This document shows, piece by piece, positions 22,895 to 34,300 of a stretch of DNA of 64,000 nt. The notes beneath the pieces were generated by a model. The model did no database searches, was not told the origin of the DNA, and was given only the letters and a program-made list of their open reading frames with translations. Position 1 is the stretch's first letter, and every line of letters begins with the position of its first letter. The stretch spans positions 32,325,760 to 32,389,759 of the forward strand of contig OX578283.1 of NCBI GenBank assembly GCA_951217055.1. The letters are read 5' to 3'. The translations under genes and the position numbers were made by a program. This DNA is from Gerris lacustris. Lineage: Eukaryota; Arthropoda; Insecta; Hemiptera; Gerridae.

Positions 22895-25800
22895 CAGTGG
22901 GATTCTAATAAATTTGACTGTGTCTAAACTGTAATAATTTTGCCATAATATATAATAGATCATTATTATAATTTATTTGTATTTATTTCTTTATTTTGTT
23001 ATTGCTATTATTTAACAAGTGTTTGCTACACCTTAGTGTATACAGAATCGGTTCATTTTTTTACTGATTATTGTAATTATTTTACGGTTTAATATTTGGT
23101 ACAAAGTTACAGCACACTTTATGTAGAATTTTATAACACTATGAAAGATTGTGTAGTACCCTATATTTCGGAGATTTAATTTATTTTTTGTTTAATGAAT
23201 GATGGGAGTTGGACATAAAAACCTTCAACTTTTACTTATGTACTCTATCAATCAGCAACAAAAATTATAATATTATTTTTTAAGTTTAATTTTTTAGCTC
23301 ATATGTTTGTGAAACTTAAAATAAGTTATACTCAAAGAGAAAAGTTCTTCATATTGTCAAACCACAATTTTAATATTTGATTCAGTGCCAGTTCTGGATA
23401 ATTTAATAAATAATTATTAGTATTGTTATAATAATAAATGATGATGACACATAGAGCCAGTATTTATTGTATTGTGGTAGTGGTAATTATTTAATAAAGG
23501 TTCTTCTGTGAGCCTTACTTTTGTGATGCATTGAAGATAAAGTAGTTTCCTCGCCAGTGCATGTATTAATTAAATTAACCCCTTGTCTGTTTTAAGGTGT
23601 AAAGTAATTTTGATCAACCTCTAGCCCATAGACCAACTTGAGCTATTACTTAAAAAATAATATATTATAAACTACCTTATTGAAAAAGCAATGTGCAATT
23701 ATTGTCCAGCAGTTCTTAAAGTAGTTAATGTCCCAGCCTCATAAAAATATTGCACATTCCTTATTGCAAACAATATAACTAATCTATTTAATTATGAACA
23801 ATGTTATAAGTAGTTCAGCATATACTCAATAAATTAAGTATTAAACTAATTAATGATAAGGGGTCTACAAGCACTGTTTTGGTAACAAATTTGTCCAACG
23901 TACCATCTTCCATGAAAAAATTGTGTGTTTACAAAAACTGAACTTCAATTTTTTATCATGTAAATTATATTTTTGTCAAAAGATATTATTTGGTGTGTGC
24001 CTAAATAGAACCTAAAGTACAAGCTAATGTCTAGCAAAAACTTTTTTTAAATTTATTATTTATTTGAATTGTTTTCTATGTATACATTTTTTTTTCTTAT
24101 TTAATTTTTGTTATAAAAAAAAACGAAAAAAAAACTTTTATTGAAAAATATATATTATTTATGATCGAAAGAGCCTTTTTTGTAAATATTTTTTTCTTTT
24201 GAATAAGCTTCTATATAAAAAATAATAAAATTAAAAAAAAAAAAATTGTACCTGAGTTCAAATTCGTTATTAATAATTTTTAATCTTTTAAATGTTTTAA
24301 TAAGGCAAACACTGCCAAAAATAAAATAAAACCCTTTTTATTAATTAATCATTTTATTTAAATAATAAATAAATTATAGTATAATAAAATGAAAATAAAT
24401 ATTTAAAAAAATAAAATGGGGAAAAGAAGTGTTAATGAAAACATTTTTGATTTTTTTTCCTTTTTGTTTTGTATTAATTTAATTTGAGGAAATAAAATTA
24501 AAACAAAGAAAAATAAATTGGTCATAATTATTATGTGTGTATGTGTGTCAAAAAGTGTTCATTTTAAAACAAAAATAATAATATACATATATAAAAAAGA
24601 TAAACTTTAGGTCAATTTTTTAAGACAACTCTTTTTATTTTATCATTTTTATTTATTAATAAGTTAGTTGTTTCGACCGAGATTTTTTTTTTTTGTGGAA
24701 CTTATTTTTTTCTCATGCTGAATAAAACTTAAAATAGTAATAAAAAAACTTGATCAGTTTATCAGTTTAATTGTTAATTTAATACTGAATGGTTTATTAC
24801 CTGACTAAAATGTCGGTTATCATTGAAGAAAAAATGTAAAAAGTTACTTCTGTAATAACGTATTTTTTTTTTAAAAGAACTGAGCAAATCATTAGAAGAT
24901 TTAAGCAAATTTTGTTTGAGATCACCATCTAGCGATTTGACAATCATTAATCACAATTTAAGTTAACATTTTTATGACAAGTCCCATACAAATTAGCTTT
25001 CAGCCTTTATAAGGCTTTTCATCAGTGTCTAAGAACAAACAATAAGTTGCATACTAAATAAAAAATAGTGAGACACTTCGAATAACATACATATGGTTTT
25101 TTATACGATAACAATTTTCTTTTTACTAGAACTTGGAATACTACTGAAAATAAATTCACTATCCAATCTTCTTGTGTTCTTTTTAGTGTGGATATGTTGT
25201 ATTCAAGTTTTGTTAAATCTCTAGATAGATTACCTGTAGACAGTTAAAATAGTAAATTTGTGTATCAATGTCCTAGAGATGGTCTATGGATATTTAAAAT
25301 GCATTCTTCTAAAATAATCTTTAATGAAATAAATATTATAAATTAACTTTCCTATACGAAAAAAGTTAAAATTCGTTGCACCGAAAATATCTATGGACAA
25401 TTGTAGGGAGAAATTGCTAATATTTGAATCCGAGAGTAAATTATGCTTTAGTCGATCATTTTAACTTCAGACTGACTTAAGAAGTTCTTTAAATACAGAA
25501 GTTTTTTTTTCTTCCTAGATTTATTTAATTTTTTTAGTGATAACACTTTAGGGTTGTTGCAACTATTCTGTATTAAAACGAATATATTTATTTTTCATTT
25601 TATTGTATTTTTGGGAATAAACTATTCAAGTGAACTGTTGTAAGTTATATTCAGTTGATTTATTTATTTTTGTTTCAAGCCCCAGTGTTTTTAAATAAAT
25701 AAAACTATATAATACACTTTTGTATAATAATATAAAAAAAGACTTGTGTCAAACCCACCATCTATGATTAGAATCAGTGTTTTATTATTTTTCTCTTCTT

Positions 25801-26531
25801 AATATTCATTTTTTTGTATTGATTTAAAAAAAAAATTAATGAAATATACGCAATTTTTTTTTTTTGTTTTGTTTTTTAAAAAAGTAATACATTGAGGTAA
25901 AAGTAAATTTAAAAAAATGAAAACCTAAAAATTATATTATTTTTAACTGTTCCTTGGAATCGTAACGCATGTAGCGGCTGATTTCTTTTTATAATAATAC
26001 AAAAATAATAAGAATAATAAAAAAAGAAACTGTTATTATAAAAATAAAATAAAAAATTGTTAAAAATTTCAAAATAAAAAATTTTAAGGACCATACATTT
26101 TGTGAGTTTTTTTTTATTTTATTTGAAGTTTTGATGTTGGATTAGGAGAAAGAGGTATCCTCTTTTTCTTTAATGATTACTTCAACTTACAATTCCCTAT
26201 TTATTGAATTTGAGGACAAATGTTACTAAATATGAGATGTTGCCTTCTGTAGCTTTTGAGTGATCGTATAAAGCTTTCTTTTAGGCTTGAAAATGCAGAA
26301 TTAATGTTCATTTGAATTCACGATAAACTGAGAAAAGGTAAAAGTTGAAATTAAAAAGATTATGAATAAAAAGGGGGGTGGGGATTGTTTAGGGAATTTA
26401 TTATAGCTTGGATTAAAATACTAGAGTTGGCTTTAAGAGCTTAGCCTTAAGTGTTCATCAGCTTCATGTCATCTAATATTTTAATGTGGTTAACGTGCAT
26501 CTTCAGAATTGAACTCCATCTTCAGTGGAGT
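22895..26531. other. Very AT-rich intergenic DNA
   Basis: Long stretches dominated by A and T with homopolymers (for example 24110-24250 and 25850-26060). No exon, RNA gene or terminal repeat recognised. Confidence 0.45.
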
Positions 26532-26726
26532 TAATCTAGTCAATGGGATCCAGGGTGGCTGTGTGGATAAAATGGCTATCCCTGTCTGCTCGGCTTCAAT
26601 GAATCAAGGGCACACCAGGTTGTGGGCTCAAAAAAGCAAAAAGGGCCTAAATAAGGCTTCATTGCTAGATTTGAACTGTTTGCCCTACTCGGCTAGTACC
26701 AGGGCCTACCTCTACTACTAATCTAG
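26532..26726 (+). mobile_element. tRNA-derived SINE (family 2), short copy
   Basis: The head GGGATCCAGGGTGGCTG matches the minus-strand element at 42573-42661 (GGGAGCCAGGGTGGCCG). A degenerate B box (GGTTGTGGGCTC) follows about 80 bp later. The element is bracketed by an 8-bp direct repeat, TAATCTAG, at 26532-26539 and 26719-26726, taken as the target duplication. An ORF across it is a chance reading. Confidence 0.6.
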
Positions 26727-27719
26727 ACAAAGATACAGAAGTGAGACACAGTCGATCCATAATAGCTTTATTTAGATGAAACTGGCTAACAATAGTTTAA
26801 GCTGTAATTTTTAGCAACTGAAACAAGAAATTATATTCACAGAACCAGAAATCAGCACAGTGCTGAACCTAACTAAGCTCGCTTGTGATACATGGTTTCA
26901 TCTTAATCTGAATTTAGATCTTATAAGGTAAGGCAATGTTACCAATAATAATATATCAAATCTGACCTAACATCAGAGACACAATATACAAAAAAATTGC
27001 TCTGCAGAAGAATGTGGAAAGAAACTACTATGTCATAGGCTCAGAGTATGTGAACAGTAACTATGATGTTTTAGACTTCGTTAAACAATAATTCTTAAGA
27101 ATATAAGTGAAACATTGTGGCTAAATTATTCTTTACAAGAACCAAGTAGTTGCTCCAGAAACAGGACCACACCACTTCTTCTTCTCTTTAACACATACTA
27201 CTTCTATAAGAAAATTATTGTAAAAAAATGAAGTATTCATATTATCAGTTAATTAAATATTGATACTAAACCAAACCTCACTACCTCAGTGATATTACCT
27301 ACATTTTTTACTTAGTTGCACCCAGATAAAAGTGGGTATCAAATATATAAGGACAAATTAGGAATCATGATTTTGCATGTGGGAATGACTAATACAAATC
27401 AAACCAGTAGACATAATTAAAAGTGATGAATTTAAATCAAATCAAAATTAGTTTAAATATTCCTTAATAGGTATCAGGGCAAAGAAAATTTGCTGTAGTC
27501 ACTATATATAAAAAAAGAAAAAGAAGCAGCGGAAAATTAAATTTGAAACTAAAGGCAACTTTGGCAGTTGGTTTGTTGAACAGGATCATCCATTTATATT
27601 TAAATAATTTTAGTGTCGAAGGTAGTTAGGATTTGTCATATCTTTATTCTAATGCTTAGGTTGGGAATAAGCATTATATTTACACTATTATATTAACATT
27701 ACAACAATGAAACATTAAG
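26727..27719. other. AT-rich intergenic DNA, no gene seen
   Basis: No exon, repeat terminus or RNA gene recognised. Confidence 0.45.
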
Positions 27720-28062
27720 GTGCTTTCTCACAAATCAAGTTTTGTTTTACCGATTATAGTTGATCTACAAAAGTTGAATATGACTTGAATCAGTTTTTGT
27801 AAACATATCAACAGTTTCAGTTTCTTTTAACTATTCTATATCTAAACTCAAAACACACGTGCGCGGTATGTGGTTGGTCACATGGCCAGTTAAAAGCGAA
27901 CTTGATAAGTGACTGAAGTTTCAACTTGAAATAAAATGGTGGATGACTTATCCCTTGTACGATAAAGTTTGATTAGGTAAAACTTTTCTTAATCCACTAA
28001 AAAGTTCAACTTTTGTTGATCAGCTATAATCGGTCAATTAATCTTATTTGTGAGACCACAAC
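27720..28062. mobile_element. Long-TIR MITE (about 340 bp)
   Basis: Inverted arms of about 55-60 bp: 27721-27779 (TCTCACAAAT, CCGATTATAG, CAAAAGTTGAA in order) and 28005-28060, where the reverse complement carries the same blocks with a few differences. The non-palindromic centre includes CACACGTGCGCGG. A target duplication cannot be assigned with confidence. No coding capacity. Confidence 0.7.
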
Positions 28063-28386
28063 TTCAAGAATTCAAGTCGTTCAATTATGTTAAATTAAAT
28101 TAACTTTTAAAATGATTGTCATGTCTATTCTTAATAATATGTTGATGGTCGCTAAAATTGCTTGGGCTCCCTCAGTGAAAGCTCTAATATTCTAAGTTTC
28201 CCTACTTAAAAACGTACTAAAACGTCTGACTTCAATTTCTAATATTTAATGTTCAATAGGAGAGTATTAGATTATTAATTTGTTGTTATGCAGGAGCTAT
28301 CTTAAAAGTGTGAATACATGCTTTAACATTGATAATAATGGAATTACAAGAAAAGTTTTTAATCATAATTAAAAATATGTAATTAC

Positions 28387-29121
28387 TAGGGTTGCCGACA
28401 TCCAGGTTTTGGACATGGAATCCCGGTGAACGGAAGAAACTTTTCGGGACGCCTAAATTTCCCAGTTTTCAACGAAGAAGTCGAAAATAGATGATTTTGA
28501 ACCTCTTAAAATACAAACTATACTTTACTATTCTGTTTCCAGCGCATTTTAAATTTTGAGAATGGCAAATTACAACAGTGGTAACATTATTTGTAATAAC
28601 TGCATGGGATAAACATGCATATTAAAATGTTTGACTTTTTCAGTGTTAGCCTGTTTTACCATGAAGTAAATTATATTTATCTTTTAAAAGAAGAGTAACT
28701 TTTCTCCACATATAAGAATCTTATGATTGAATTTTAAACATTTTTCAAAATTGTTTTTTTAATCCTGAAGTCAAGGTTTTTGTAGCAAATTGATATGAAC
28801 CAACTTTTAAGTAAAATTATTGTCCTCTAATTTGTGACCAGTATGAAGTTTATATTGTAAATAGCTTCCGGGGTACAGCTGTTTTTTTGAAAAATTACTT
28901 AAACATTTTTTAGATCAGAGAAATTTTAAAAATATATATTCTTTTTTTATATTTAAAGATATATTTACCCACGGACGTTTATAAAATCAATATTGATTAC
29001 TTAAACAAACAAAATAAAAAATATAAAATTATAAATTAAAAAATAGTCCCGAAATGCTTGTGGTTTTTTGGCACTCCCCGACTGTGTCCCGGTTTTGTCC
29101 ATCGCAAATCTGGCAACCCTT
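28387..29121. mobile_element. hAT-like MITE (735 bp)
   Basis: Ends are TAGGGTTGCC and GGCAACCCTT, flanked by the 8-bp duplication GTAATTAC (28379-28386 and 29122-29129). That duplication fits the hAT preference nTnnnnAn. Subterminal regions are also related in inverted orientation (TCCCGGT/ACCGGGA-type blocks). The interior is AT-rich with no transposase frame. Confidence 0.85.
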
Positions 29122-29290
29122 GTAATTACAAAGTGTGAAAACATGCATGTTTGAGCATGTGCAGTGGCTACTATTGATAACATCATATTGAAATTCATAG
29201 AGGATCATTAGGAGGTTAATCCCTAACTATCCACCAATTCTGAGCAAAATCGGATCATTATACCTTAAAAAATTGTTGTTTGTTCAATTT

Positions 29291-29453
29291 TTAAGTTTTT
29301 GGTAGTATTCATACTACGGAAATAAATTTTAATTTAAATCAAATTATAATTATTATTAACACTGGGAGACAGACAGAGCAAAATAGACTCCAGCGCCGGG
29401 ACTTGAACCACGGGTCTCTGCATTTCCAGTGTAGCACTCTACCAACAGCTACC
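29291..29453 (-). mobile_element. tRNA-derived SINE (family 1), full copy
   Basis: On the minus strand it reads GGTAGCTGTTGGTAGAGTGC (A-box region), GTGGTTCAAGTCCCGGCGC (B box) and TCTATTTTGCTCTGTCTG. The tail is ATTATAATTTGATTTAAAT...TTTCCGTAGTATGAATACTACC. The head resembles a tRNA with A and B boxes about 30 bp apart. The tail contains a small hairpin, GTAGTA-ttca-TACTAC. This is the reference copy for the family in this window. Confidence 0.85.
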
Positions 29454-29703
29454 AAATACTATACAGTTCTCAAAAATGTTGAGATGCATTTATGTGCCAA
29501 ATTTCGTTGAAATTGATCAACTTTTACTCCAGTTATCGTTAGATAAACAAACTTTTAAAATCCCAAGTCTCTGAAATTCAAGAACTCACTACGCTTGTTC
29601 AACTAAAATTTTATCAAATAGTTTTTTTTTATCAATTGAAAAAAAAAATTTAATTACTTACGGCAAAAGAAAAAAATGTAAAGAACATGCAAGGTTTGCT
29701 TAA

Positions 29704-30524
29704 CCCTAGAACGACTATTTGGGGTCCCATAGACCCCATACAAACTATAATTTAGTTTTTCTTTGTTTTATTTGTATTTCTCTAAACCTAGACTCCCTTC
29801 TAATTTACCTTTGAACCTTTCTGTGTAAATACTGATAACAATATCTGTGTTATTAGTTTTAGTTTTCTTTCAGTATTTATTAGAATTAGAGTTGGGGTCC
29901 CATAGACCCCTGTGTGGCATTTACGTAATTGTTTTACATACCACTGTTAACTGACTTATTTTTTTATTGTATTAAAAAAGTTATTTTATATTTTTTTTGG
30001 GCTGCTAAAGTGTTTGAGACTGTCAAAAGTTCCAAAATAATATTTTTATTACTATTAGTAGATGTATATATAACTGCATATAAGTTGAAGGTTTAGTGGA
30101 TCTCAGTAAGGATTTAAGGCCAAAAATGCTCAACTTTGACAGAGTGTATAAGTAAATCTATAATTTTTATTATCATTTTCGTTCCTGTTTTCTGTAAAGC
30201 AACTCTTAATATATATAAATAAAAAATATTAACCCAATCTAACGAACACAGAATTATATATATATATTTTTTAAAAGTACAAATTTTTCTAAAAAAAGTT
30301 TGATGAAAATATATATATGTGTATACTATTTAATTTTATAATCCTTATTTGTTTTGGTCCAAATTAAATGGTATTTTTAGTATGACAAATTATATTTACA
30401 AAAATATGTAAATAATTGAAAAATAAAATGTTTAATTAATTAATTTAACCCATTAATTAATTGGGGCCTCACTGACCCCTGTGTGGAGTTTACGTTAAAA
30501 AAAAATATGTGGGTCGTTCTAGGG
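29704..30524. mobile_element. piggyBac-like MITE (821 bp)
   Basis: Left end TTAA + CCCTAGAACGAC (TTAA at 29700-29703). Right end GTCGTTCTAGGG + TGAA, a one-base-degraded TTAA (30525-30528). A CCCTAGAA terminus with a TTAA target is the piggyBac signature. The motif GGGGTC...GACCCC recurs near 29720, 29893 and 30462, as palindromic subterminal repeats. No transposase frame; AT-rich filler between. Mobilised in trans if at all. Confidence 0.87.
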
Positions 30525-30528
30525 TGAA

Positions 30529-31135
30529 ATAAATATTTATTTAGAATTTTAATTTTAGTTGATTTTAAAATACTTTTTCTTCCTCGATGCATAATAACAT
30601 ACTGTTGTACAACAAAAATTGATTATATTTATTGTTACATACATATAGCTATTCATTTATTTAAATAATTACAAATTAAAATGCGGTTGATCTGATCTAA
30701 ATTAATTAGAAAATAAAACACGAATCTAAGTTAAGGGAACCAAAGATGGATTACTTTAGTATTAGTAAATATGGGGGACTCGGTGTCGGTGTCGGTGGAC
30801 TCGATCTTTCTTTAGTATTTTTATTTCTGAAGGGTAAAAAAAACAAGAAGGTTACATTCTAGGTATCAAACAACTGTTCTTCCCTAACTTTTTAACTCCG
30901 AGATTCTTCTTTATAATTATTGTTTATTTAACGAAATTTAATTTTGAGATGCATATATTTTCTCTCAAGTTCCGGTTTCAATATTCATGCTAATGTTTTA
31001 GAACATCGGTAATTTGAATTTACATGTAATCGAAATCAACTGTTGCGAAACGATTGCGTTTAGGAAGAAAACCGAGTCGAAGTTTGACAAGAAGTTTTTT
31101 TTAAAAATTAAACTCGCCGAACGAGTTTTCGGACG
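30529..31135 (+). other. Upstream region of HERC1, probable 5'UTR and promoter
   Basis: From about 30980 the sequence becomes CpG-richer (CGAAACGATTGCG, CCGAGTCG, CGCCGAACGAG), typical of a broad promoter or 5'UTR in an AT-rich genome. No TATA box stands out. The transcription start is not determinable by eye. Confidence 0.4.
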
Positions 31136-31188
31136 ATGTTATGTGTGGTGTTTGTGAAACGGTCCATTTAATGGCTAAATGTAAATAG
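31136..31188 (+). promoter_or_regulatory. Two overlapping upstream ORFs before HERC1
   Basis: ATG at 31136 opens an 11-codon frame closed by TAA at 31169-31171. ATG at 31171 overlaps that stop (TAATG) and opens a 5-codon frame closed by TAG at 31186-31188. Both precede the HERC1 ATG at 31209. If the mRNA includes them they could reduce initiation at the main start; this depends on an unseen transcription start. Confidence 0.45.
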
Positions 31189-31208
31189 TGGCTAAGAGTT
31201 TGCAAGTT

Positions 31209-31346
31209 ATGGCGAATCTTTATTCGTCCTTTCTGAGGCCTCAGTGGCAGGATAGGCTTAATAGCACTTGGACAAGAGAAAGAATAGATTCGGTGGCGAC
31301 CAGGGAAGGAGTTCAGCTTCTTTACGACAGCCTTCTTGCTAATAAG
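31209..31346 (+). CDS. HERC1: HERC1 exon 1 (start codon)
   Basis: 46 codons from ATG 31209, donor GTAGAT after AATAAG. Encodes a Trp-rich start followed by the ATREGV block typical of the HERC1 N-terminus. Ends in phase 0. Confidence 0.9.
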
Positions 31347-34300
31347 GTAGATTAATATTCAATTATTAATGTTAAATTAATTATGCAAGTCTTAACGCTA
31401 GTTGTAAGTCAACCGAAACGTAGACTACAGGTACATAATAATCTGTCATAATTTGGTATTATTATCGACGATTGAAACTTAACGAACATTTCCTTTAAGC
31501 TTAGATGTAGACCTAATCAGCCATAGCAATAATTGTAATTTTTGCCTGTTTGGAAAAGATTTAGGTTCTGTGATAATTACGAACGGGTGTTTGAGCTAGT
31601 TTTACCCACAACAGAACAAAGTAGAAGGAAGCTATATCTCAAAAATATGCCTACCCAACACTACTGTTTTTTTTTAAATGTCGAGTGAGTTAATAATGAC
31701 GGAATCAGTGTGAGAGTGTCATGTACGTATTGATGTAGTTTGTGTACTTAGCGATAACGATAATCAAATGCATGAGGAAAAGTACAACACTTTCTACTTT
31801 TAACTATCTTGGACTTATTAAAAAAAAAAAAAGTTATTAACATTATTGTTAATCATCATTATGTTAATATTAACATGAGGGAGTAAAATGTATCATTCTA
31901 TATTTTTAAATAATTTGTAAACAAACGAGTCCTGTAAGTAATTAAGAGAATGATATACTAAACTGAAGTAGTAACTGTAGGAGTTTGAGATATTCTTCTC
32001 TTTTTGTTGGAAAAAGAAGGAGATTCTCCCAATATACTCGCTTTCTCTCAACGGCTATTCAGAGTTGTTGTTGTCTTAAATTTAAAACTTAAATTTTCCT
32101 GACATTATATTTTTTTAAAACAGAAAAAAATTATCTAAAAGACTAACAAATTTTATTCAAAAGTTATTGATAGACATTTTTATTTTGTGTTTTTCTTTAA
32201 TTGTAAAATAAAAAATCAACTAAAACTGTTATCTGTTTGAAGTACTATCCAAGACGAGTCTAATGGAAAAACATTTCATGTAAATTAAATGCAAATTTGC
32301 AAAGTTATTGATGAAATACATTTCTTTATGATAAAACTAGCCATCACCTGCACTACACACACAGGGTTCAACCTAGAAATTAGTGGCTATGTTTCTGTTA
32401 TCATGTAGATCAATCAATACCTAAATAGTTTCTTTTCCAATGCCTTGATAGAAAAGAGTCAGGACTATATTATGCATAATTCATTCCATAAAAGGAATAA
32501 AATACCCACCAAATGCAGTTTGGAGGCTTCTCTTTTTCTAATTAGGTGCGATAAATAACCATTTTTTAATCAAGATTGAATTTAATCACACAATAATCAT
32601 AATTTTGCATATAAAAATATTAATAACCTAAAATTCTTAATCTTTACTTTAAGAGCTTTCACATAATATGAGTGAAAAGGAAACACAAGTAAATGAAATC
32701 AGATTTGTTCAGAATTAATTATTTATAAAGAAAAACATTATAAAGTAAACAGTATACATATGATGTATGTATACAAACCAAGTAATAGAAAATAGTATAA
32801 ACAATTTTTTTCCGATGAAACCAAGCCTTCATCATGCATCACATGTTGGTGCACACTACTGCATAAAAATGAATGGATATCATCATGCCAGTTTTACGTC
32901 TTTATAATCAGACCTGTAGCGAACATGGAAGTAATGAGTGTATGCTCAACGTCATCTTTTTCTTCTCCCCAGTACCGGCATTTGGGGGTGCTCAGTATTC
33001 CTCTCCTGTTCAAATCAGGAACTGGGGGATTTAAAAATTCACCTCTCCATGGGGTCTTTTCACCCAGGTAGCCAAGTCTCTTTTAAGCCTGGTCATTTAC
33101 TGCTCTGCCGATCTGCTACTCCAACGCTGCTGCCGGAGCCCATTGTGCACACCCACATCTGTGCCAATGCCTCTATTCTGCCTACTTCCTTACTCCCCTG
33201 TAATATCCAGATATCCTTCCTTTTTCTGAGAAAGCAGGTCAATTGGAATTACCCCAGCCACTAACAACTGGAGCATGCAATCCTTAACGCTCCTCCGCTA
33301 AACAGAGCTCATCCTTTTTCGATACTTTTTAACTTTCAATGCATTGGCTCTGACTTCCGCCTTTATAATAAGGTGGAGTTCACCGCAGACAATACCAGCT
33401 TTCTAATGTACGGCTTAGGGCCACCCACATTTATCATAGGAATTTTTTCTTACAAAACAAAAAAAGGACTCATTTAAGCAATGAAAGAATTTATAAAATA
33501 TAAAACATAATGGAGAAAAAAACGGATTCCTAATAATTTGTTAATGTTTTAGGAACTGTTAGCCGTTCCTGCCTCTCAGCCGTGTGGGACAAGTCAGAGT
33601 GATCTATCTTCAAGCCTTTGCTACCATGACCTTGATCAGAGGATACAGCACCTGCTGGTATCTCAGCTCAGACTTGCTCGGTCCACCACCAGCGAGTCTA
33701 CTTACTCAGTCGTTCTCCATCGAAGGCTTACTGTACTCAAGCGTATTCTATATGCCTACTCGGCCAAATATGAACTCAAGGAAATGGTAATCAATTATGG
33801 TCAATTATTTATTTAATATTTATTTTCTTATTATAATTTGTTTCTAATATTAGTGAAGAAAGTATGGTTGAGTACTGTTGCAGTTATTATTTGGCAATGT
33901 ATTTTATTCTTGGATTTTCTCCAAGATAAAGGTGTTATTAAAACATTTTTTGTGGGAAGAGAAACCAATGGGCGCTTAAGGTTGAAATTAATATGGAATC
34001 AACAATAAGCTAATTATGACTTAACCCTCAAGCGTCATCAAAATAAGATGAATTGTTTTTAACAATTTCAGACAATTATTTGAAAAAAAGTTCTATACGG
34101 TTTTTAACTACTTAAACAGAAATACTTTAAACATGTTTTTAAGGCTATATAATGTCCAGGAGATAGCATGCATACATTCTAGAATTGCGAATATAAGATA
34201 ATCTTTTGGTACCCTATTAGAATATGTGGTCAGCTAAGTTCGTTTGCAGGACATACCTTTGCCATAGGCTGTTAAAAAAATAAACAGATCGGTGGATAGA

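Noticed and set aside
32938..33264. 108-residue plus-strand ORF
   Set aside because: Shadow of an antisense LINE reverse-transcriptase remnant.
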